In this document: one piece after another, positions 62,486-64,000 of the stretch | Layout of the letters: every line of letters begins with the position of its first letter | How positions within the stretch are numbered: position 1 is the first letter of the stretch | Assembly (NCBI GenBank): GCA_020747045.1 | Contig: JAGTJN010000017.1 | Coordinates: 248,001 to 312,000, forward strand | Direction: 5' to 3' | Length of the DNA: 64,000 bases | From: Phaeosphaeria sp. MPI-PUGE-AT-0046c | Taxonomy: Eukaryota > Ascomycota > Dothideomycetes > Pleosporales > Phaeosphaeriaceae | The notes under the pieces: model-generated | Told to the model about the DNA's origin: nothing | The model's input: the letters and a program-made list of their open reading frames with translations, nothing else | Databases searched by the model: none | Position numbers and translations under genes: made by a program

Positions 62486-64000
62486 ATGCGGTTCCTCCAG
62501 TATGTTCCGCTGCTTATAGCGGCTGTCCCTCTCACTCTGGGCCAAATCTTCCCAGTTCCCGACAAGGATGCGTGCACCATTGGCACGCACCGCTGCAACG
62601 ACAACAGTCTCCAAAAGTGTGTCGACAATGGTGTCTGGGAGACTACCAAGACATGCAGCGCGACCGCTTTCTGCTTTGCGCAGAAGGACTACGAGGACAG
62701 CGGTGACTGTCACCCTATGAACGACAACGATGGGCAGTGCTCCATCGCCAACACGCACCGCTGCACTGAGAACCATCTCCTCATCTGTGCCGAGCGTGGC
62801 TACTTGGAAATTGTCAAGCACTGTTCCAAGACCGCGTATTGCTTTGCCCAAGACGGAGTCGCTGACGGTGGCGACTGTCACCCGTTGCTTGAGAGCGACA
62901 AGCAGCAGTGTTCCGAGTTCGATGCCCACCGCTGTAGCGACAACAAGGGCGGCTCTGCTATCCAGACTTGCGGCGAAGAAGGTCGCTGGAAGAATATGCA
63001 GCAGTGCAGCGAGACTGAGCGCTGCCAGACTGGCGATCTCTTCAAGCTGGGTATCGGCTGTACCGTCGATCCTGACAAGGTCGAGGAGAAGTGTCAAGGT
63101 CATCTCCGCCGCTGCAATGGACAGACGATTCAAGACTGTAGCCCTGCCGGTATCTGGAGCGACGGACGCATCTGTACCTCCGACGAGATTTGCATGGATA
63201 ACTGCCAGGGCAAATCATGCAGTCCCTCGTGCATCGATCGCTCCTTGGCCGACACACGCAGTACTCCTCGTAGGCCACCACGCTCTGCGATCGCTTTCCG
63301 CGCGACCATCCCCAAGATTGAAGACCCTCCCTGCTCTCCGGGCGACTTCGTCTGCGACGCGAACTTCTACGGCCTGTGGAAGTGTAATGACAAGCACAAG
63401 TGGCAGATCAACAAGAAGTGCCAGACACCTGGCGCTTGCAAAGTTGATGGTCCAGGCGAGGCTCACTGTGAGGGTGAAACTATGGATCCTCCGGCTGCCA
63501 ACCTTGCTCGGGGTGCGTTCATCGATCTCCCGAACTTTCCTCGCCGCGCCCAATGCATGCCGGGCAATCTGGCATGCGACAAGGACCGTCGCTTCCTTTT
63601 CACGTGCGAAGAGGACGGCCAATGGGAGAAGAATCCTCTTCAGTGCTTTGGTCCAGGTTACTGCCGCCCTGAAATGGATCAGCCATTGATGTGCGGTGGC
63701 TTCCCGCAGTTTGGTGGGCAGAAGCCGACATGTAAGAGCCGCTGTGAGGCCATGGACTATCTGTACTGCATTGGCGTAAGTGAGCTTGGCTAGTTTGTGA
63801 TCTGGGGATACTAATAGTGAGAAGGACAAGTGGGACGATGCCGCTGCGATTGCGAAGTGCAAGGAGGGCATGTGCGAGAAGAGCGATGTAAGTACTTAGG
63901 CGAGATGTGTGGGGCGCGTGGGCTGACGACTGTGTAGTGCAAGGCGTGTGATCGCTGTAACTTCAAGATGCCGCACGGTGGGAAGCTCGAGCCCGACCTG
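62486..64000 (+). CDS. Secreted protein with six Cys-rich repeats (partial, runs off the window)
   Basis: The start at 62486 (MRFLQYVPLLIAAVPLTLGQ) gives a clean signal peptide. The longer in-frame start at 62342 would bury it. Exons are 62486-63775, 63825-63887 and 63938 onward; introns are 49 nt (GTAAGT to GAGAAG) and 50 nt (GTAAGT to TGTAG). The mature part is built from at least six related units of about 50 residues. Each opens with a Cys pattern: CTIGTHRCNDNSLQKC, CSIANTHRCTENHLLIC, CSEFDAHRCSDN, CQGHLRRCNGQTIQDC, CSPGDFVCDANFYGLWKC and CMPGNLACDKDRRFLFTC, followed by a GxW-type position and one or two more Cys. A Pro/Arg-rich linker with ADTRSTPRRPPRS separates units 4 and 5. The third exon adds CKACDRCNF. 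The disulphide-rich repeats suggest an apoplastic or wall protein. No named family is claimed. Confidence 0.85.

Noticed and set aside
62420..63133. 237-codon minus-strand frame and the plus-strand frame at 62730-63689
   Set aside because: Both are alternative frames of the Cys-rich repeat gene; they have no signal peptide or motif, whereas the chosen frame shows a repeated Cys pattern.
1..64000. tRNA or rRNA genes and CRISPR arrays
   Set aside because: No cloverleaf, ribosomal sequence or regularly spaced repeats were recognised by eye; a dedicated tRNA scan would be the deciding test.

Overview
The window is nuclear DNA from a filamentous ascomycete. The genes carry short (44-126 nt) GT-AG introns with CTAAC/CTGAC-like branch sites. 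The gene set is fungal: Mep-type ammonium transporter, fungal rhodopsin-domain protein, DAL5-type MFS permease, Sec62, Sec5 and GPI-anchored surface proteins. An extremely AT-rich, CpG-poor block shows the outcome of repeat-induced point mutation (RIP). A Dothideomycete/Pleosporales origin is my guess from general protein style and is not proven by the sequence.

Layout. Positions 1 to about 6,560 are a RIP-eroded transposon graveyard. Despite the erosion, three retroelement reading frames can still be read through TAG/TAA stops: a Gypsy integrase plus chromodomain (+ strand, left edge), a coiled-coil frame I cannot assign (- strand), and a Copia-type Gag (- strand). The Gag is broken at its zinc knuckle by a 1-kb near-palindrome. 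A second 1.2-kb inverted repeat closes the block. The block ends abruptly inside a small secreted-protein gene (6559-6756), after which base composition becomes normal.

Positions 8,073-34,756 are gene-rich. They hold an O-GlcNAc-transferase-like TPR/GT41 protein, Sec62, a coiled-coil Ser/Pro-rich protein, a PH-domain protein, a GPI-anchored Cys protein, an ammonium transporter, the MutY adenine glycosylase, a decayed NmrA-like gene, a DAL5-family MFS permease, a SAP-domain membrane protein and an Mme1-like mitochondrial carrier.

Positions 35,000-46,000 are accessory-looking. They hold a decayed cyclase-family gene, an intact rhodopsin-domain membrane protein, a GABA/choline-type permease, a LURP-one-related protein, a second rhodopsin-domain gene killed by RIP-type C:G to T:A stops, and two single-pass membrane proteins.

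Positions 46,500-64,000 hold two nuclear-looking proteins of unknown function, a BTB protein, a GH24 lysozyme, exocyst Sec5, an unresolved multi-exon locus, a small Ser/Pro-rich protein, a small secreted protein and a large secreted protein with six Cys-rich repeats that runs off the right edge.

There is no operon logic here. Housekeeping genes (Sec62, Sec5, MutY, Mme1) sit between variable secreted, membrane and decayed genes, and several pairs share divergent promoters. No tRNA, rRNA or CRISPR was recognised. Exon coordinates come from reading splice signals and checking that the summed exon lengths keep one open frame.
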